A stretch of DNA of 64,000 nucleotides from Atherix ibis (Eukaryota; Arthropoda; Insecta; Diptera; Athericidae), in contig OY282608.1 of assembly GCA_958298945.1 (NCBI GenBank), forward strand, positions 15,725,933-15,789,932, written 5' to 3'. The translations under genes were made by a program, and so were the position numbers. How positions within the stretch are numbered: the first letter of the stretch is position 1; each line of letters begins with the position of its first letter. Below the pieces are notes generated by a model that worked only from the letters and a program-made list of their open reading frames with translations, did not search any database and was not told the DNA's origin. This document shows positions 40,263 to 54,906 of this stretch, piece by piece.

Positions 40263-42936
40263 AACTAACTAACAAACAAACAAACCAACAAACGAACAAA
40301 CCAACAAACAAACAAACCAACAAACCAACCAGCCAACAAGCCAAAAAAACCAACAACCCAACAAACCAAAAAACGAACAAACCAACAAACCAACAAACGA
40401 ACAAACCAACAAACAAACAAACCAACAAACCAACAAACCAACAAACCAACAAACCAACAAACCAACAAACCAACAAACCAACAAACCAACAAACAAACAA
40501 ACCAACAAACCAACAAGCCAACAAGCCAACAAACCAACAAACCAACAAACAAACAAATCAACAAACCAACAAACCAACAAACCAACAAACCAACAAACCA
40601 AAAAACCAACAACCCAACAAACCAACAAACTAACAAACCAACAAACCAACAAGCCAACAAACCACCAAACAAAGAAGCCAACAAACCAACAAACCAACAA
40701 ACGAACAAACCAACCAACAAACAAACCAACAAACAAACAAACCAAGAAACCAAGAAACCAACAAACCAACAAACCAACAAACCAACAAACCAACAAACCA
40801 ACAAACCAACAAACCAACAAGCCAACAAACCAACAAACCAACAAACCAACAAACCAACAAGCCTACAAGCAAACAAGCCAACAAAATAACAAACCCACAA
40901 CCCAACAAACCAACAAATTAACAAACCAGCAAACCAACAAACGAACAAACTAACAAACCAACAAGCCAACAAACCAACAAACCAACAAACCAACAAACCA
41001 ACAAACCAACAAACAAACAAAAAAACAAACCAACAAACCAAAAACCAACAAACGAACAAACCAACAAACCAACAAGCTAACAAGCCAACAAACCAACAAA
41101 CCAACAAACCAATAAACCAACAAACCAACAAACCAACAAACCAACAAACCAACAAACCAACAAACCAACAAACCAACAAACGAACAAACCAACAAACCAA
41201 CAAGCCAACAAGCCAACAAACCAACAAACCAACAAACCAACAAACCAAGTAACAAACAAAAAAACAAACAAAAAAACCAACAAACCGACAAACGAACAAA
41301 CGAACAAACCAACAAACAAACAAACCAACAAACCAACAAACCAACAAACCAACAAACCAACAAGCCAACAAGCCAACAAATCAACAAACCAACAAACCAA
41401 CAAACCAACAAACCAACAAACCAAAAAGCCAACAAGCCAACAAACCAACAAGCCAACAAACGAACAAACCAACAAACCAACAAACCAACAAGCCAACAAA
41501 CCAACAAACCGACAAACCAACAAACCAATAAGCCAACAAACCAACAAACCCACAAACTAACAAACGAATAAACCAACAAACAAACAAACCAACAAACCAA
41601 CAAACCAACAAACCAACACGCCGACAAGCCAACAAACCAACAAACCAACAAACCAACAAACCAACAAACCACCAAGCCAACAAGCCAACAAACCAACAAA
41701 CCAACAAACCAACAAACCAACAAACCAACAAACCAACAAACGAACAAACCAACAAACCAACAAGCCAACAAGCCAACAAACCAACAAACCAACAAACCAA
41801 CAAGCCAACAAACCAACAAATGAACAAACCAACAAACCAACAAACCAACAAACCAACACACCAACAAACCAACAAACCAACAAACCAACAAGCCAACAAA
41901 CCCACAAGTCAACAAACGAACAAACTAACAAACCAACAAACCAACAAACCAACAAGCCAACAAACCACAAAACCAACAAACCAACAAGCCAACAAATCAA
42001 CACACCAACACACCAACAAACGAACAAACCAACAAACCAACAAACCAACAAACCAACAAACCAACAAACCAACAAACCAACAAGCCAAGAAACTAACAAG
42101 CCAACAAACGAACAAACTAACAAACCAACAAACCCACAAGCCAACAAACCAACAAACCAATCAACCAACAAACCAACTAACTAACAAACAAACAAACCAA
42201 CAAACGAACAAACCAACAAATGAACAAATCAACAAACCAACCAGCCAACAAGCCAAAAAAACCAACAAACCCACAAACCAAAAAACGAACAAACCAACAA
42301 ATCAACAAACGAACAAACCAACAAACAAACAAACCAACAAACCAACAAACCAACAAACCAACAAACCAACAAACCAACAAACCAACAAACCAACAAACGA
42401 ACAAACCAACAAACCAACAAGCCAACAAGCCAACAAACCAACAAACCAACAAACCAACAAACCAACAAGCCTACAAGCAAACAAGCCAACAAAATAACAA
42501 ACCCACAACCCAACAAACCACAAAACCAACAAACCAACAAGCCAACAAATCAACACACCAACACACCAACAAACGAACAAACCAACAAACCAACAAACCA
42601 ACAAACCAACAAACCAACAAACCAACAAACCAACAAGCCAACAAACTAACAAGCCAACAAACGAACAAACTAACAAACCAACAAACCCACAAGCCAACAA
42701 ACCAACAAACCAATCAACCAACAAACCAACTAACTAACAAACAAACAAACCAACAAACGAACAAACCAACAAATGAACAAACCAACAAACCAACCAGCCA
42801 ACAAGCCAAAAAAACCAACAAACCCACAAACCAAAAAACGAACAAACCAACAAACCAACAAGCCAACAAACGAACAAACTAACAAACCAACAAACCAACA
42901 AGCCAACAAACCAACAAACCAACAAACCAACAAACC
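40263..42936. repeat. 2.7-kb HOR unit 2
   Basis: It begins like unit 1 but lacks the 480-bp dimer. It holds an A-rich element at 41,247 and two further AACTAACTAAC landmarks at 42,175 and 42,728, 553 bases apart. The following unit from 42,937 repeats its order at offsets of 2,594-2,674. Confidence 0.72.
41247..41276. repeat. A-rich irregular element, copy 1
   Basis: AAGTAACAAAC is followed by two A-runs (AAAAAAAC and AAAAAACC), about 30 bases with only a few C. It interrupts the octamer pattern. Further copies are near 43,865, 50,507, 50,825, 51,375, 53,750, 62,422 and 63,989. Confidence 0.75.
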
Positions 42937-44800
42937 AACTAACTAACAAACAAACAAACCAACAAACGAACAAACCAACAAACAAACAAACCAACAAACC
43001 AACCAGCCAACAAGCCAAAAAAACCAACAACCCAACAAACCAAAAAACGAACAAACCAACAAACCAACAAACGAACAAACCAACAAACAAACAAACCAAC
43101 AAACCAACAAGCCAACAAGCCAACAAACCAACAAACCAACAAACAAACAAATCAACAAACCAACAAACCAACAAACCAACAAACCAACAAACCAAAAAAC
43201 CAACAACCCAACAAACCAACAAACTAACAAACCAACAAACCAACAAGCCAACAAACCACCAAACAAAGAAGCCAACAAACCAACAAACCAACAAACGAAC
43301 AAACCAACCAACAAACAAACCAACAAACAAACAAACCAAGAAACCAAGAAACCAACAAACCAACAAACCAACAAACCAACAAACCAACAAACCAACAAAC
43401 CAACAAACCAACAAGCCAACAAACCAACAAACCAACAAACCAACAAACCAACAAGCCTACAAGCAAACAAGCCAACAAAATAACAAACCCACAACCCAAC
43501 AAACCAACAAATCAACAAACCAGCAAACCAACAAATGAACAAACTAACAAACCAACAAGCCAACAAACCAACAAACCAACAAACCAACAAACCAACAAAC
43601 CAACAAACCAACAAACCAACAAACAAACAAAAAAACAAACCAACAAACCAAAAACCAACAAACGAACAAACCAACAAACCAACAAGCTAACAAGCCAACA
43701 AACCAACAAACCAACAAACCAATAAACCAACAAACCAACAAACCAACAAACCAACAAACCAACAAACCAACAAACCAACAAACCAACAAACCAACAAACG
43801 AACAAACCAACAAACCAACAAGCCAACAAGCCAACAAACCAACAAACCAACAAACCAACAAACCAAGTAACAAACAAAAAAACAAACAAAAAAACCAACA
43901 AACCGACAAACGAACAAACGAACAAACCAACAAACAAACAAACCAACAAACCAACAAACCAACAAACCAACAAACCAACAAGCCAACAAGCCAACAAATC
44001 AACAAACCAACAAACCAACAAACCAACAAACCAACAAACCAAAAAGCCAACAAGCCAACAAACCAACAAGCCAACAAACGAACAAACCAACAAACCAACA
44101 AACCAACAAGCCAACAAACCAACAAACCGACAAACCAACAAACCAATAAGCCAACAAACCAACAAACCCACAAACTAACAAACGAATAAACCAACAAACA
44201 AACAAACCAACAAACCAACAAACCAACAAACCAACACGCCGACAAGCCAACAAACCAACAAACCAACAAACCAACAAACCAACAAACCACCAAGCCAACA
44301 AGCCAACAAACCAACAAACCAACAAACCAACAAACCAACAAACCAACAAACCAACAAACCAACAAACGAACAAACCAACAAACCAACAAGCCAACAAGCC
44401 AACAAACCAACAAACCAACAAACCAACAAGCCAACAAACCAACAAATGAACAAACCAACAAACCAACAAACCAACAAACCAACACACCAACAAACCAACA
44501 AACCAACAAACCAACAAGCCAACAAGCCAACAAACCCACAAGTCAACAAACGAACAAACTAACAAACCAACAAACCAACAAGCCAATAAACCACAAAACC
44601 AACAAACCAACAAGCCAACAAATCAACACACCAACACACCAACAAACGAACAAACCAACAAACCAACAAACCAACAAACCAACAAACCAACAAACCAACA
44701 AACCAACAAGCCAACAAACTAACAAGCCAACAAACGAACAAACTAACAAACCAACAAACCCACAAGCCAACAAACCAACAAACCAATCAACCAACAAACC
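42937..44800. repeat. 2.7-kb HOR unit 3
   Basis: This matches 40,263 onward: AAACAAAGAAGCC near 40,670 and 43,264, A-rich element at 41,247 and 43,865 (offset 2,618). The next AACTAACTAAC is at 44,801. Confidence 0.72.
43865..43894. repeat. A-rich irregular element, copy 2
   Basis: Same composition and order as at 41,247, at offset 2,618. Confidence 0.75.
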
Positions 44801-46211
44801 AACTAACTAACAAACAAACAAACCAACAAACGAACAAACCAACAAATGAACAAACCAACAAACCAACCAGCCAACAAGCCAAAAAAACCAACAAACCCAC
44901 AAACCAAAAAACGAACAAACCAACAAATCAACAAACGAACAAACCAACAAACAAACAAACCAACAAACCAACAAACCAACAAACCAACAAACCAACAAAC
45001 CAACAAACCAACAAACGAACAAACCAACAAACCAACAAGCCAACAAGCCAACAAACCAACAAACCAACAAACCAACAAACCAATAAACCAACAAACCAAC
45101 AAACCAACAAACCAACAAACCAACAAACCAACAAACCAACAAACCAACAAACCAACAAACCAACAAACCAACAAACGAACAAACCAACAAACCAACAAGC
45201 CAACAAGCCAACAAACCAACAAACCAACAAACCAACAAACGAACAAACCAACAAACCAACAAACCAACAAACCAACACACCGACAAACCAACAAACCAAC
45301 AAACCAACAAGCCAACAAACCCACAAATCAACAAACGAACAAACTAACAAACCAACAAACCAACAAGCCAACAAACCACAAAACCAACAAACCAACAAGC
45401 TAACAAATCAACACACCAACACACCAAAAAAAACGAACAAACCAACAAACCAACAAACCAACAAACCAACAAACCCACTAACTAACAAACAAACAAACCA
45501 ACAAACGAACAAACCAACAAACGAACAAACCAACAAACCAACCAGCCAACAAGCCAAAAAAACCAACAAACCAACCAACCAAAAAACGAACAAACCAACA
45601 AACCAACAAACGAACAAACCAACAAACAAACAAACCAACAAACCAAAAAACCAACAAACCAACAAGCCAACAAACCAACAAACGAACAAACCAACAAACC
45701 AACAAACCAACAAACCAACACACCAACAAACCAACAAACCAACAAACCAACAAGCCAACAAACCCACAAGTCAACAAACGAACAAACTAACAAACCAACA
45801 AACCAACAAGCCAACAAACCACAAAACCAACAAACCAACAAGCCAACAAATCAACACACCAACACACCAACAAACGAACAAACCAATAAACCAACAAACC
45901 AACAAACCAACAAACCAACAAACCAACAAACCAACAAACCAACAAGCCAACAAACTAACAAGCCAACAAACGAACAAACTAACAAACCAACAACCCACAA
46001 GCAAACAAACCAACAAACCAACCAACCAACAAACCAACTAACTAACAAACAAACAAACCAACAAACGAACAAACCAACAAACGAACAAACCAACAAACGA
46101 ACAAACCAACAAACCAACAAAAGAACAAACCAACAAACAAACAAACCAACAAACCAACAAACCAACAAACCAACAAACCAACAAACCAACAAACGAACAA
46201 ACCAACAAACC

Positions 46212-48099
46212 AATAAGCCAACAAGCCAACAAACCAACAAACCAACCAACCAACAAACCAAGAAACCAATAAACCAACAAACCAACCAACCAACAAACCA
46301 ACAAACCAACAAACCAACAAACCAACAAACGAACAAACCAACAAACCAACAAGCCAACAAGCCAACAAACCAACAAACCAACAAACCAACAAACCAACAA
46401 ACCAACAAACCAACACACCGACAAACCAACAAACCAACAAACCAACAAGCCAACAAACCCACAAGTCAACAAACGAACAAACTAACAAACCAATAAACCA
46501 ACAAGCCAACAAACCACAAAACCAACAAACCAACAAGCCAACAAATCAACACACCAACACACCAAAAACGAACAAACCAACAAACCAACAAACCAACAAA
46601 CCAACAAACCAACAAACCAACAAACCAACAAGCCAACAAACCACAAAACCAACAAACCAATAAGCCAACAAATCAACACACCAACACACCAACAAACGAA
46701 CAAACCAACAAACCAACAAACCAACAAACCAACAAACCAACAAACCAACAAACCAACAAACCAACAAGCCAACAAACTAACAAGCCAACAAACGAACAAA
46801 CTAACAAACCAACAAACCCACAAGCCAACAAACCAACAAACCAACCAACCAACAAACCAACTAACTAACAAACAAACAAACCAACAAACGAACAAACCAA
46901 CAAACGAACAAACCAACAAACCAACCAGCCAACAAGCCAAAAAAACCAACAAACCAACAAACCAAAAAATAAACAAACCAACAAACCAACAAACGAACAA
47001 ACCAACAAACAAACAAACCAACAAACCAACATACCAACAAACCAACAAACCAACAAACCAACAAACGAACAAACCAACAAACCAACAAACCAACAAGCCA
47101 ACAAGCCAACAAACCAACAAACCAACAAACCAACAAACCAATAAACCAACAAACCAACAAACCAACAAACCAACAAACCAACAAACCAACAAACCAACAA
47201 ACCAACAAACCAACAAACCAACAAACGAACAAACCAACAAACCAACAAGCCAACAAGCCAACAAACCAACAAACCAACAAACCAACAAGCCAACAAACCA
47301 ACAAACGAACAAACCAACAAACCAACAAACCAACAAACCAACAAACCAACACACCGACAAACCAACAAACCAACAAACCAACAAGCCAACAAACCCACAA
47401 GTCAACAAACGAACAAACTAACAAACCAACAAACCAACAAGCCAACAAACCACAAAACCAACAAACCAACAATCCAACAAATCAACACACCAACACACCA
47501 AAAACGAACAAACCAACAAACCAACAAACCAACAAACCAACAAACCAACAAACCAACAAACCAACAAACCAACAAACCAACAAACCAACAAGCCAACAAA
47601 CTAACAAGCCAACAAACGAACAAACTAACAAACCAACAAACCAACAAGCCAACAAACCAACAAACCAACAAACCAACAAACCAACTAACTAACAAACAAA
47701 CAAACCAACAAACGAACAAACCAACAAACGAACAAACCAACAAACCAACACGCCAACAAGCCAAAAAAACCAACAAACCAACAAACCAAAAAACTAACAA
47801 ACCAACAAACCAACAAACGAACAAACCCACAAACAAACAAACCAACAAGCCAACAAACCAACAAACCAACAAACGAACAAACCAACAAACCAACAAACCA
47901 ACAAACCAACAAACAAACAAACCAACAAACCAACAAGCCAACAAGCCAACAAACCAACAAACCAACAAACAAACAAATCAACAAACCAACAAACCAACAA
48001 ACCAACAAACCAAAAAACCAACAACCCAACAAACCAACAAACCAACAAACCAACAAACCAACAAACCAACAAACCAACAAACGAACAAACCAACAAACC
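46212..48099. repeat. 1.9-kb tandem unit 1
   Basis: AATAAGCC at 46,212 recurs at 48,100 (offset 1,888). AACTAACTAAC at 46,859 recurs at 48,763 (1,904), and 47,683 at 49,595 (1,912). All offsets are whole octamers. Shared rare variants include CCAACCAACCAAC and AACCAAGAAACCAATAAACC. Confidence 0.83.
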
Positions 48100-49940
48100 A
48101 ATAAGCCAACAAGCCAACAAACCAACAAACCAACCAACCAACAAACCAAGAAACCAATAAACCAACAAACCAACAAACCAACAAACCAACAAACCAACAA
48201 ACCAACAAACCAACAAACCAACAAACCAACAAACGAACAAACCAACAAACCAACAAGCCAACAAGCCAACAAACCAACAAACCAACAAACCAACAAACCA
48301 ACAAACCAACAAACCAACACACCGACAAACCAACAAACCAACAAACCAACAAGCCAACAAACCCACAAGTCAACAAACGAACAAACTAACAAACCAATAA
48401 ACCAACAAGCCAACAAACCACAAAACCAACAAACCAACAAGCCAACAAATCAACACACCAACACACCAAAAACGAACAAACCAACAAACCAACAAACCAA
48501 CAAACCAACAAACCAACAAACCAACAAACCAACAATTCAACAAACCACAAAACCAACAAACCAATAAGCCAACAAATCAACACACCAACACACCAACAAA
48601 CGAACAAACCAACAAACCAACAAACCAACAAACCAACAAACCAACAAACCAACAAACCAACAAACCAACAAGCCAACAAACTAACAAGCCAACAAACGAA
48701 CAAACTAACAAACCAACAAACCCACAAGCCAACAAACCAACAAACCAACCAACCAACAAACCAACTAACTAACAAACAAACAAACCAACAAACGAACAAA
48801 CCAACAAACGAACAAACCAACAAACCAACCAGCCAACAAGCCAAAAAAACCAACAAACCAACAAACCAAAAAATAAACAAACCAACAAACCAACAAACGA
48901 ACAAACCAACAAACAAACAAACCAACAAACCAACATACCAACAAACCAACAAACCAACAAACCAACAAACGAACAAACCAACAAACCAACAAACCAACAA
49001 GCCAACAAGCCAACAAACCAACAAACCAACAAACCAACAAACCAATAAACCAACAAACCAACAAACCAACAAACCAACAAACCAACAAACCAACAAACCA
49101 ACAAACCAACAAACCAACAATCCAACAAACCAACAAACGAACAAACCAACAAACCAACAAGCCAACAAGCCAACAAACCAACAAACCAACAAACCAACAA
49201 GCCAACAAACCAACAAACGAACAAACCAACAAACCAACAAACCAACAAACCAACAAACCAACACACCGACAAACCAACAAACCAACAAACCAACAAGCCA
49301 ACAAACCCACAAGTCAACAAACGAACAAACTAACAAACCAACAAACCAACAAGCCAACAAACCACAAAACCAACAAACCAACAATCCAACAAATCAACAC
49401 ACCAACACACCAAAAACGAACAAACCAACAAACCAACAAACCAACAAACCAACAAACCAACAAACCAACAAACCAACAAACCAACAAACCAACAAACCAA
49501 CAAGCCAACAAACTAACAAGCCAACAAACGAACAAACTAACAAACCAACAAACCAACAAGCCAACAAACCAACAAACCAACAAACCAACAAACCAACTAA
49601 CTAACAAACAAACAAACCAACAAACGAACAAACCAACAAACGAACAAACCAACAAACCAACACGCCAACAAGCCAAAAAAACCAACAAACCAACAAACCA
49701 AAAAACTAACAAACCAACAAACCAACAAACGAACAAACCCACAAACAAACAAACCAACAAGCCAACAAACCAACAAACCAACAAACGAACAAACCAACAA
49801 ACCAACAAACCAACAAACCAACAAACAAACAAACCAACAAACCAACAAGCCAACAAGCCAACAAACCAACAAACAAACAAATCAACAAACCAACAAACCA
49901 ACAAACCAACAAACCAAAAAACCAACAACCCAACAAACCA
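48100..49940. repeat. 1.9-kb tandem unit 2
   Basis: This is the second copy of the preceding unit. The 65-codon-long pattern at 47,482-47,679 is reproduced at 49,394-49,591. The match ends near 49,940, after AAAAAACCAACAACCC. Confidence 0.82.
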
Positions 49941-50506
49941 ACAAACTAACAAACCGACAAACCAACAAGCCAACAAACCACCAAACAAAGAAGCCAACAA
50001 ACCAACAAACCAACAAACGAACAAACCAACCAACAAACAAACCAACAAACAAACAAACCAACAAACCAACAAACCAACAAACCAACAAACCAACAAACCA
50101 ACAAACCAACAAACCAACAAACCAACAAACCAACAAGCCAACAAACCAACAAACCAACAAACCAACAAACCAACAAACCAAACAAGCCAACAAAATAACA
50201 AACCAACAAACGAACAAACCAACAAATCAACAAACCAGCAAACCAACAAACGAACAAACTAACAAACCAACAAGCCAACAAACCAACAAACCAACAAGCC
50301 AACAAACCAACAAACCAACAACCAACAAACAAACAAACCAACAAACCAACAAACCAAAAACCAACAAACGAACAAACCAACAAACCAACAAGCTAACAAG
50401 TCAACAAACCAACAAACCAACAAACCAACAAACGAACAAACGAACAAACCAACAAACCAACAAGCCAACAAGCCAACAAACCAACAAACCAACAAACCAA
50501 CAAACC

Positions 50507-50536
50507 AAGTAACAAACCAAAAAACAAACAAAAAAA
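50507..50536. repeat. A-rich irregular element, copy 3
   Basis: A variant form beginning AAGTAACAAACCAAAAAAC. The next copy follows about 318 bases later. Confidence 0.72.
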
Positions 50537-50824
50537 TCAACAAACCAACAAACGAACAAACAAACAAACCAACAAACAAACAAACCAACAAACCAACAAA
50601 CCAACAAGCCAACAAGCCAACAAATCAACAAACCAACAAACCAACAAACCAACAAACCAACAAACCAACAAACCAACAAACCAACAAGCCAACAAACCAA
50701 CAAACCAACAACCAACAAACAAACAAACCAACAAACCAACAAACCAAAAACCAACAAACGAACAAACCAACAAACCAACAAGCCAACAAGCCAACAAACC
50801 AACAAACCAACAAACCAACAAACC

Positions 50825-50854
50825 AAGTAACAAACCAAAAAACAAACAAAAAAA
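50825..50854. repeat. A-rich irregular element, copy 4
   Basis: Same AAACC-containing form as the copy at 50,507. Confidence 0.72.
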
Positions 50855-51374
50855 CCAACAAGCCAACAAACGAACAAACCAACAAACCAACAAACCAACA
50901 AGCCAACAAACCAACAAACCGACAAACCAACAAACCAATAAGCCAACAAACCAACAAACCCACAAACTAACAAACGAACAAACCAACAAACAAACAAACC
51001 AACAAACCAACAAACCAAAAAACCAACACGCCGACAAGCCAACACACCAACAAGCCAACAAATCAACAAACCAACAAACCAACAAACCAACAAACCAACA
51101 AACCAACAAACCAACAAACCAACAAGCCAACAAACCAACAAACCAACAACCAACAAACAAACAAACCAACAAACCAACAAACCAAAAACCAACAAACGAA
51201 CAAACCAACAAACCAACAAGCCAACAAGCCAACAAACCAACAAACCAACAAACCAATAAACCAACAAACCAACAAACCAACAAACCAACAAACCAACAAA
51301 CCAACAAACGAACAAACCAACAAACCAACAAGCCAACAAGCCAACAAACCAACAAACCAACAAACCAACAAACC

Positions 51375-51404
51375 AAGGAACAAACCAAAAAACAAACAAA
51401 AAAA
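51375..51404. repeat. A-rich irregular element, copy 5
   Basis: Same element with AAGGAAC in place of AAGTAAC at its start. Confidence 0.7.
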
Positions 51405-51632
51405 ACAACAAACCAACAAGCCAACAAACGAACAAACCAACAAACCAACAAACCAACAAGCCAACAAACCAACAAACCGACAAACCAACAAACCAATAAG
51501 CCAACAAACCAACAAACCCACAAACTAACAAACGAACAAACCAACAAACAAATAAACCAACAAACCAACAAACCACCAAGCCAACAAGCCAACAAACCAA
51601 CAAACCAACAAACCAATAAACCAACAAACCAA

Positions 51633-51936
51633 CAATCCAACAAACCAACAAACCAACAAGCCAACAAACCAAAAAGCCAACAAACCAACAAACCAACAAA
51701 CCAACAAACCAACAAACCAACAAGCCAACAAGCCAACAAACCAACACACCAACAAACCAACAAACCAACAAACCAACAAACCAACAAGCCAACAAGCCAA
51801 CAAACCAAAAAACCAACAAACCAACAAGCCAACAAACCAACAAACCAACAAACCAACAAGCAAACAAACCAACAAGCCAACAAGCCAACAAACCAACAAA
51901 CCAACAAACAAACAAATCAACAAACCAACAAACCAA
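51633..51936. repeat. 304-bp tandem unit 1
   Basis: CAATCC at 51,633 and 51,937 and AAAAAGCC at 51,671 and 51,975 are 304 bases apart (38 octamers). The order is CAATCC, AAAAAGCC, CACACC, AAAAAACC, AAGCAAAC, AAATCAAC. Confidence 0.82.
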
Positions 51937-52232
51937 CAATCCAACAAACCAACAAACCAACAAGCCAACAAACCAAAAAGCCAACAAACCAACAAACCAA
52001 CAAACCAACAAACCAACAAGCCAACAAGCCAACAAACCAACACACCAACAAACCAACAAACCAACAAACCAACAAACCAACAAGCCAACAAGCCAACAAA
52101 CCAAAAAACCAACAAACCAACAAGCCAACAAACCAACAAACCAACAAACCAACAAGCAAACAAACCAACAAGCCAACAAGCCAACAAACCAACAAACCAA
52201 CAAACAAACAAATCAACAAACCAACAAACCAA
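51937..52232. repeat. 304-bp tandem unit 2 (296 bp)
   Basis: All the landmarks of unit 1 follow in the same order. After AAAAAGCC the offset becomes 296 (CACACC, AAAAAACC, AAGCAAAC and AAATCAAC), so one octamer was lost between 51,975 and 52,041. Confidence 0.82.
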
Positions 52233-53749
52233 CAAACCAACAAACCAACAAACCAACAAACCAACAAACCAACAAACAAACAAATCAACAAACCAACAAA
52301 CCAACAAACCAACAAACCAACAAACCAAAAAACCAACAAACCAACAAACCAACAAACCAACAAACCAACAAACCAACAAACCAACAAACCAACAAGCAAA
52401 CAAACCAACAAACAAACAAACCAACAAACCAACAAACCAACAAACGAACAACCCAACCAACAAACAAACCAACAAACAAACAAACCAACAAACCAACAAA
52501 CCAACAAACCAACAAACCAACAAACCAACAAACCAACAAACCAACAAACCAACAAACCAACAAACCAACAAACCAACAAACCAACAAACCAACAAACCAA
52601 CAAACCAACAAACAAACAAACCAACAAACGAACAAACCAACAAACGACAAACCAACAAACCAACAAACCAACAAACCAACAAACCAACAAACCAACAAAC
52701 AAACAAACCAACAAACGAACAAACCAACAAACGAACAAACCAACAAACCAACCAGCCAACAAGCCAAAAAATCAACAAACCAACAAACCAAAAAACGAAC
52801 AAGCCAACAAACCAACAAACGAACAAACCAACAAACGAACAAACCAACAAACAAACAAACCAACAAACCAACAAACCAACAAACCAACAAACCAACAAAC
52901 CAACAAACCAACAAACCAACAAACCAACAAACCAACAAACCAACAAACCAACAACCGAACAAACCAACAAACCAACAAACAAACAACCCAACAAACGAAC
53001 AAACCAACAAACCAACAAACCAACAAACCAACAAACCAACAAACCAACAAACCAACAAGCCAACAAGCCAACAAACCAACAAACCAACAAACAAACAAAT
53101 CAACCAACCAACAAACCAACAACACAACAAACCAACAAATCAACAAACCAAAAAACCAACAAACCAACAAACCAACAAACCAACAAACCAACAAACCAAC
53201 AAACCAACAAGCCAACAAACCAACAAACAAACAAACCAACAAACGAACAAACCAACCAACAAACAAACCAACAAACAAACAAACCAACAAACCAACAAAC
53301 CAACAAACCAACAAACCAACAAATCAACAAACCAACAAACCAACAAACCAACAAGCCAACAAACCAACAAACCAACAAACCAACAAACCAACAAGCCAAC
53401 AAGCCAACAAAATAGCAAACCAACAACCCCACAAACCAACAAATCAACAAACCAGCAAACCAACAAACGAACAAACTAACAAACCAACAAGCCAACAAAC
53501 AAACAAACCAACAAGCCAACAACCCAATTAACCAACAAACAAACAAACCAACATACCAACAAACCAACAAACCAACAAACGAACAAATCAACAAACCAAC
53601 AAGCCAATAAGCCAACAAACCAACAAACCAACAAACCAATAAACCAACAAACCAACAAACCAACAAACCAACAAACGAACAAACCAACAAACCAACAAGC
53701 CAACAAGCCAACAAGCCAACAAACCAATAAACCAACAAACCAACAAACC

Positions 53750-53779
53750 AAGTAACAAACAAAAAAACAAACAAAAAAA
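53750..53779. repeat. A-rich irregular element, copy 6
   Basis: Same form as at 41,247, followed by CCAACAAATC. Confidence 0.73.
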
Positions 53780-54291
53780 CCAACAAATCAACAAACGAAC
53801 AAACCAACAAACCAACAAACCAACAAGCCAACAAGCCAACAAACCAACAAACCAACAAACCAACAAACCAAAAAACCAACAAACCAACAAACCAACAAAC
53901 CAACAAACAAACAAACCACCAAGCCAACAAACCAACAAACAAACAAGCCAAAAAACCAACAAACCAACAAACGAACAAACCAACCAACAAACAAACCAAC
54001 AAACAAACAAACCAACAAACCAACAAACCAACAAACCAACAAACCAACAAACAAACAAACCAACAAACCAACAAGCCAACAAGCAAACAAACCAACAAAC
54101 CAACAAGCCAACAAACGAACAAACCAACAAGCCAACAAGCCAACAAACCAACAAACCAACAAACCAACAAGCCAACAAGCCAACAAACCAACCAACAAAT
54201 AAACCAACAAACCAACAAACCAATAAACCAACAAGCCAACAAGCCAACAAACCAACAAACCAACAAGCCAACAATCCAACAAACCAACAAA

Positions 54292-54326
54292 CCAAGTAAC
54301 CAAACCAAACCAACAAAACCAACTAG
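54292..54326. repeat. Out-of-register cassette, copy 5
   Basis: Same cassette. It is the counterpart of 33,054 in the downstream copy of the 9-kb segment (offset 21,238). Confidence 0.85.
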
Positions 54327-54906
54327 CCAACAAGCCAACAAACTAACAAACCAACAAGCCAACAAACCAACAAACCAACAAACCAACAAGCCCACAAGCC
54401 AACAAACCAACAAACCAACAAGCCAACAAACCAAAAAACCAACAAACCCAAAAACCAACAAACCAACAAACCATCAAACGAACAAAGCAACAAGCCAACA
54501 AGCCGACAAACCAACAAACCAACAAGCCAACAAACCAACAAACCAACAAACCAACAAGCCAACAAGCCAACAAACCAACAAACCAACAAGCCAACAAACC
54601 AACAAACCAACAAGCCAACAAACCAACAAACCAACAAACCAACAAACCAACAAACTAACAAAGCAACAAGCCAACAAACCAACAAACCAACAAATCAACA
54701 AGCCAACAAGCCAACAAACTAACAAACCAACATGCCAACAAACCAAAAAACCAACAAGCCAACAAATCAACAAACCAACAAACCAACAAACCAACAAACC
54801 AACAAACTAACAAACCAACAAACCAACAAACTAACAAACCAACATGCCAACAAACCAAAAAACCAACAAGCCAACAAATCAACAAACCAACAAACCAACA
54901 AACCAA

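Larger units (their letters stand above)
32870..41930. repeat. 9-kb segmental repeat, upstream copy
   Basis: A long series of landmarks recurs about 21.2 kb downstream. Pairs include the cassette 33,056/54,294, AACTAGCC 33,684/54,907, AAAATAAC 36,063/57,302 and 39,478/60,741, AACTAACTAAC 37,280/58,519 and 40,263/61,526, and A-rich element 41,247/62,422. Offsets run 21,238, 21,223, 21,239, 21,263 and 21,175. Most steps are whole octamers, with a few single-base shifts. The segment already contains HORs, so these are older than its duplication. Confidence 0.87.
35600..54090. repeat. Domain B: CGAACAAA-rich part of the array
   Basis: The C-to-G variant CGAACAAA and the C-to-A variant CAAACAAA are frequent here, while paired CCAACAAG units are less common than in domain A. 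Landmarks are AACTAACTAAC, a unit with seven As after AAGCC (a 9-base unit), CACACC pairs, and AAAATAAC followed by AACCC. I see no genes. The region is organised in nested repeats of 0.3, 0.48, 1.9 and 2.6-3.0 kb. Confidence 0.72.

Noticed and set aside
41247..41276. Transposon end or polyA tail at the A-rich elements
   Set aside because: The A-runs are only 6-8 bases, interrupted by C, recur in fixed HOR positions and have no target-site duplication or coding region nearby.
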